This document shows, piece by piece, positions 61,688 to 64,000 of a stretch of DNA of 64,000 bases (positions within the stretch are counted from its first letter, which is position 1; each line of letters starts with the position of its first letter). Location: contig JAKOXG010000001.1 of the NCBI GenBank assembly GCA_029781115.1, positions 1-64,000 of the forward strand, given 5' to 3'. The translations under genes and the position numbers were made by a program. Origin of the DNA: Candidatus Cloacimonadota bacterium. Its GTDB lineage: Bacteria; Cloacimonadota; Cloacimonadia; Cloacimonadales; Cloacimonadaceae. Under the pieces are notes generated by a model. That model was given only the letters and a program-made list of their open reading frames with translations, made no database searches and had not been told where the DNA came from.

Positions 61688-62299
61688 ATGCGCTGGATTA
61701 TCACTCTGATCGTGCTATCATTGTTGCTCGTCCCCTTGGCAGCCCAAGAGGCGAAAATGCCGGAGTCCAAGGAGCCAATGAAAGTCAGGTTTGAAGACCG
61801 CAAACCCTTCCTCGTGGCAGGGCTGGAAGCCAAAAACTTCATGGATGGTAAAGCCATGGCAGACATCTGGGACAAATTTGCCTCCCTCGTGGACAAGATT
61901 CCGGGCTCAATTGCTGATTGCAGCTATGGGGTTTATTTTACCGAGAATGAGCAAAATGCCATGAGCATGCAAGACTACAGGTATTTTGCCGGAGTGGAGA
62001 TCGAGGAGAAGGTGGAATTGCCGGAAGGATTGTTGCTTCACGAAGTTCCGGGCGGCTATTATGCCGTTTTTGAGTATGTTGGCAACATCGAAGGCATCGG
62101 CGCCGCCTATGGCTATATCTTTGGCGAATGGCTGGTAACCTCAAACTATACCCCCGCCGGAGGTGAGATGTTTGAGGTCTATGACGAACGTTTCGCCGGG
62201 GATTCCGACGAATCCGTGGTTGAAATCTGGGTACCCATCCAAAAAGAAAAGGGCAATCCGGAAGATTTGAAAACCAAGGAGCCCCAACCCCAGCAGTAA
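61688..62299 (+). CDS. Secreted GyrI-like ligand-binding protein
   Basis: 203 residues. A signal peptide (MRWIITLIVLSLLLVPLAA) is followed by a GyrI/SOUL-type small-molecule-binding domain: RKPFLVAGLEAKN near the start, CSYGVYF, DYRYFAGVEI, GLLLHEVPGGYYAVFEYVG and a late EIWVPIQ. The domain usually binds hydrophobic or cationic compounds when fused to regulators. Here it is exported and stands alone. Its own sigma-70-like promoter lies upstream. The C-terminus is Pro/Gln-rich and short. Confidence 0.75.
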   Translation: MRWIITLIVLSLLLVPLAAQEAKMPESKEPMKVRFEDRKPFLVAGLEAKNFMDGKAMADIWDKFASLVDKIPGSIADCSYGVYFTENEQNAMSMQDYRYFAGVEIEEKVELPEGLLLHEVPGGYYAVFEYVGNIEGIGAAYGYIFGEWLVTSNYTPAGGEMFEVYDERFAGDSDESVVEIWVPIQKEKGNPEDLKTKEPQPQQ

Positions 62300-62773
62300 A
62301 GCTCTGACAGATCCAAATAAAGCAGGTCTGAGTCATCTGCCGTCCGTCTGTCTTTATAGCTTTCTCACCTGCTTGGCCCTTACTCACCCGCAGGGAGATG
62401 CCGTGGAGATACTCGGGTTTTTCCCGAGAGGCTCCGGGGAATCACCGGGAGGCTCGGTAAGGAAGAGGTTGGCGAGGTTTTAGGTTTTAGGTGTTAGGTG
62501 TTAGGAGCTGTGCTGGTTTCGGGGGTTAGTGTGCTTTCGTGAGTACGGTCGCTCGCCGTAGCGCCGCCAGCAGGTACAGCCTGCTACTCTACTCATTCTT
62601 TCTCGAATCTTCTGCCCGCTAAAATGTCGCATAAAGCAGCCTCATAGCAGTTGCAAGCATCAAGCTGCGCTTGATTGCGGCGGTTTGGCAACCTCCGGCT
62701 ACAGGGCCGACTGTGTCGTCAAGTTGTTAGTTGTCAGTTGTGAGTGGCTGACGCCTCCGGCGAGCGATCCTAC
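62300..62773. repeat. Intergenic region with hairpins and repeat mosaic
   Basis: 62400-62460 has a CTCGGG-TTTTT-CCCGAG hairpin (62412-62428) and a GGCTCCGGGGAATCACCGGGAGGCTC-like arrangement. From 62476 come GTTTTAGGTTTTAGGTGTTAGGTG heptamers, GCTGGTTTCGGGGG, CAAGCTGCGCTTGATTGCGGCGG (62663), GTTGTTAGTTGTCAGTTGTGAG (62720) and GCTGACGCCTCCGGCGAGC. The convergent genes end on both sides. Confidence 0.7.
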
Positions 62774-63973
62774 CTAACAACCTCCAGACACCAGCTCATG
62801 CGTATCCATCGCAATCTGCAGTTCCTCATTGGTGGGAATGACCAAGATCGTGACGGGTGAATAGGCTTTGGAGATGACTCCGGGTTGTGAGCCCACTTCC
62901 CGGTTGAGTTCGGGATGGATGTGGATGCCGATGTTTTCCAGTCTGTTACAGATTCTGTGTCGCATTTTGACGCCGTTTTCGCCGATGCCGCCGGTGAAGA
63001 CGAGGAGATCTACTTTGATCATACATGCGGCATAGGCGCCGATGTATTTTTTGACGCGGTGGGCGAAGGCATCCAAGGTTTGGATGGCGTTTTGGTTTCC
63101 CTCTTCTGCAGCGGCTTCGAGGTCACGCAGATCGCTGGAAATCCCGGACAAGCCCAGCATGCCGCTCTTTTTGTTGAGCATGACGTTGAGCTCTTTCATG
63201 CTGTAGCCTCGTTCTTCCAGGTAGAAGAGGATGGAAGGGTCAAGGTCTCCGCAGCGGGTGCCCATCATCAGGCCTTCCAGGGGTGTGAATCCCATCGAGG
63301 TATCGATGGATACGCCATCTTGGATGGCGGTGATGGAGGCTCCGTTGCCCAGGTGGCAGGTGATCAGATTGGTGTTTTCCAGGGAGCGTTTCGTAAGTTG
63401 CAGAGCCACGTTTGTTACATAGCGGTGCGAGGTGCCGTGGAAACCGTATCTGCGGATGCGGTATTTGTCGTAAAGTTCGCGTGGGAGGCCATACAGATAA
63501 GCGCTGGGCGGCATGGTTTGATGGAAGGAGGTATCAAAGACGGCCACTTGCGGGATGCCTTTGAATATTTCCCTGCTCTGTCTGATGCCGATGAGGTTGG
63601 GCGGATTGTGCAGGGGAGCGAGCTCGATGTTGTCCTCAATGGCTTTGACCACCTTGTCATCGATGATCACAGATGAGGCGTAGTCTTCGCCGCCGTGCAC
63701 CACGCGGTGTCCGATTCCGGATATTTCCTCCGGTGAATCGATGATCTTGCACGGGGAATTGAGCAGTGCGTCGATCATCATCTCAAAAGCTTCTTTGTGT
63801 GTGGGAGCAGCTTTGTCCTGATGGAAAGTTATGTCTCCACATTCCTGGTTCAGGAAGCTGTTTTCCTGGCCGATGCGCTCTACTTGTCCTTTGCCAAGGC
63901 TAATCTGTTCCGGCATTTGGTAGACCTCATACTTGAGCGAGGAGCTACCGCAGTTGATCACGAGAATCTTCAT
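62774..63973 (-). CDS. ackA: Acetate kinase
   Basis: 399 residues, full length. VINCGSSSLKYEVYQ at the N-terminus, GIGHRVVHGGEDY, VAVFDTSFHQTMP, RYGFHGTSHRYV, HLGNGASITAIQDG, DTSMGFTPLEGLMMGTRCGDLDP and FTGGIGENG are the acetate and ATP site motifs. It converts acetyl phosphate and ADP to acetate and ATP, the main energy step of acetate-forming fermenters. No pta gene is in the window. The stop TAG at the 3' end is in a TTGTTAGG phrase, part of the repeat text. Confidence 0.96.
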   Translation of the reverse strand: MKILVINCGSSSLKYEVYQMPEQISLGKGQVERIGQENSFLNQECGDITFHQDKAAPTHKEAFEMMIDALLNSPCKIIDSPEEISGIGHRVVHGGEDYASSVIIDDKVVKAIEDNIELAPLHNPPNLIGIRQSREIFKGIPQVAVFDTSFHQTMPPSAYLYGLPRELYDKYRIRRYGFHGTSHRYVTNVALQLTKRSLENTNLITCHLGNGASITAIQDGVSIDTSMGFTPLEGLMMGTRCGDLDPSILFYLEERGYSMKELNVMLNKKSGMLGLSGISSDLRDLEAAAEEGNQNAIQTLDAFAHRVKKYIGAYAACMIKVDLLVFTGGIGENGVKMRHRICNRLENIGIHIHPELNREVGSQPGVISKAYSPVTILVIPTNEELQIAMDTHELVSGGC

Positions 63974-64000
63974 GTCTTCACATCCTTATTGATTGTATTT

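Overview
The window looks like the chromosome of a Gram-negative, fermentative anaerobe, most likely a Cloacimonadota-type bacterium. This is inferred from gene content: acetate kinase, a butyryl-CoA-type dehydrogenase, a RocB-like amidohydrolase, a TolC/MacA/MacB-type exporter, and a very large secreted protein built of CARDB, anchor-D, PKD and beta-helix modules. No rRNA or taxonomic marker confirms the assignment.

Layout. 1-10.6 kb is ordinary chromosome: a decayed small gene, the RocB-like enzyme, a tolC-macA-macB efflux operon, then deoxyhypusine-synthase-like, queH, PAS and acyl-CoA dehydrogenase genes. 11-42.7 kb is a defence island. Its core is a type III-D CRISPR-Cas operon on the minus strand (23885 down to 11094): cas6, a Card1/Can2-like CARF nuclease, an HD-less cas10 with GGDD, csm3, csx10, a double-Cas7 protein, csx19 and a TIGR03986 RAMP, followed by a DUF3800 and a TPR gene. 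Next is a duplicated cassette (24.1-26.7 kb) of proteins that look like a small nuclease joined to a glycine-rich membrane tail, each preceded by a small ORF. Divergent from it, at 27.8-31.0 kb, lies a three-gene operon that I read as a CalpS-CalpT-CalpL system (sigma factor, its inhibitor, and a Lon-SAVED protease switched on by cyclic oligoadenylate). A second CARF nuclease, a RhuM gene, a short damaged CRISPR array, and an adaptation operon follow. The adaptation operon encodes a primase-polymerase, a TPR/cold-shock protein, Cas1 and Cas2. An AAA ATPase closes the island.

43-64 kb is again chromosomal: valS, tRNA-Ala(CGC), an NlpC/P60 hydrolase, an F420-ligase-family protein, the 2823-residue secreted protein, a soluble-adenylyl-cyclase-like protein, a zinc-ribbon protein, a GyrI-like secreted protein and ackA.

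How the parts may work together: Cas10 would make cyclic oligoadenylate when the complex binds target RNA. Three sensors are available to read it: the CARF nuclease inside the cas operon, the stand-alone CARF nuclease, and the SAVED-Lon protease. The last would free a sigma factor and so add a transcriptional response. Four copies of a promoter-like motif with a fixed 19-base spacer lie in this island, one of them just upstream of the adaptation operon.

A second theme is repeats. Almost every longer gap is filled with a mosaic of heptanucleotide tandem tracts (GTGTTAG, GACTGAC and relatives) and short palindromes. They often touch or supply the stop codon of the neighbouring gene, and the same elements have inserted repeatedly into the middle of CRISPR repeats at one position.
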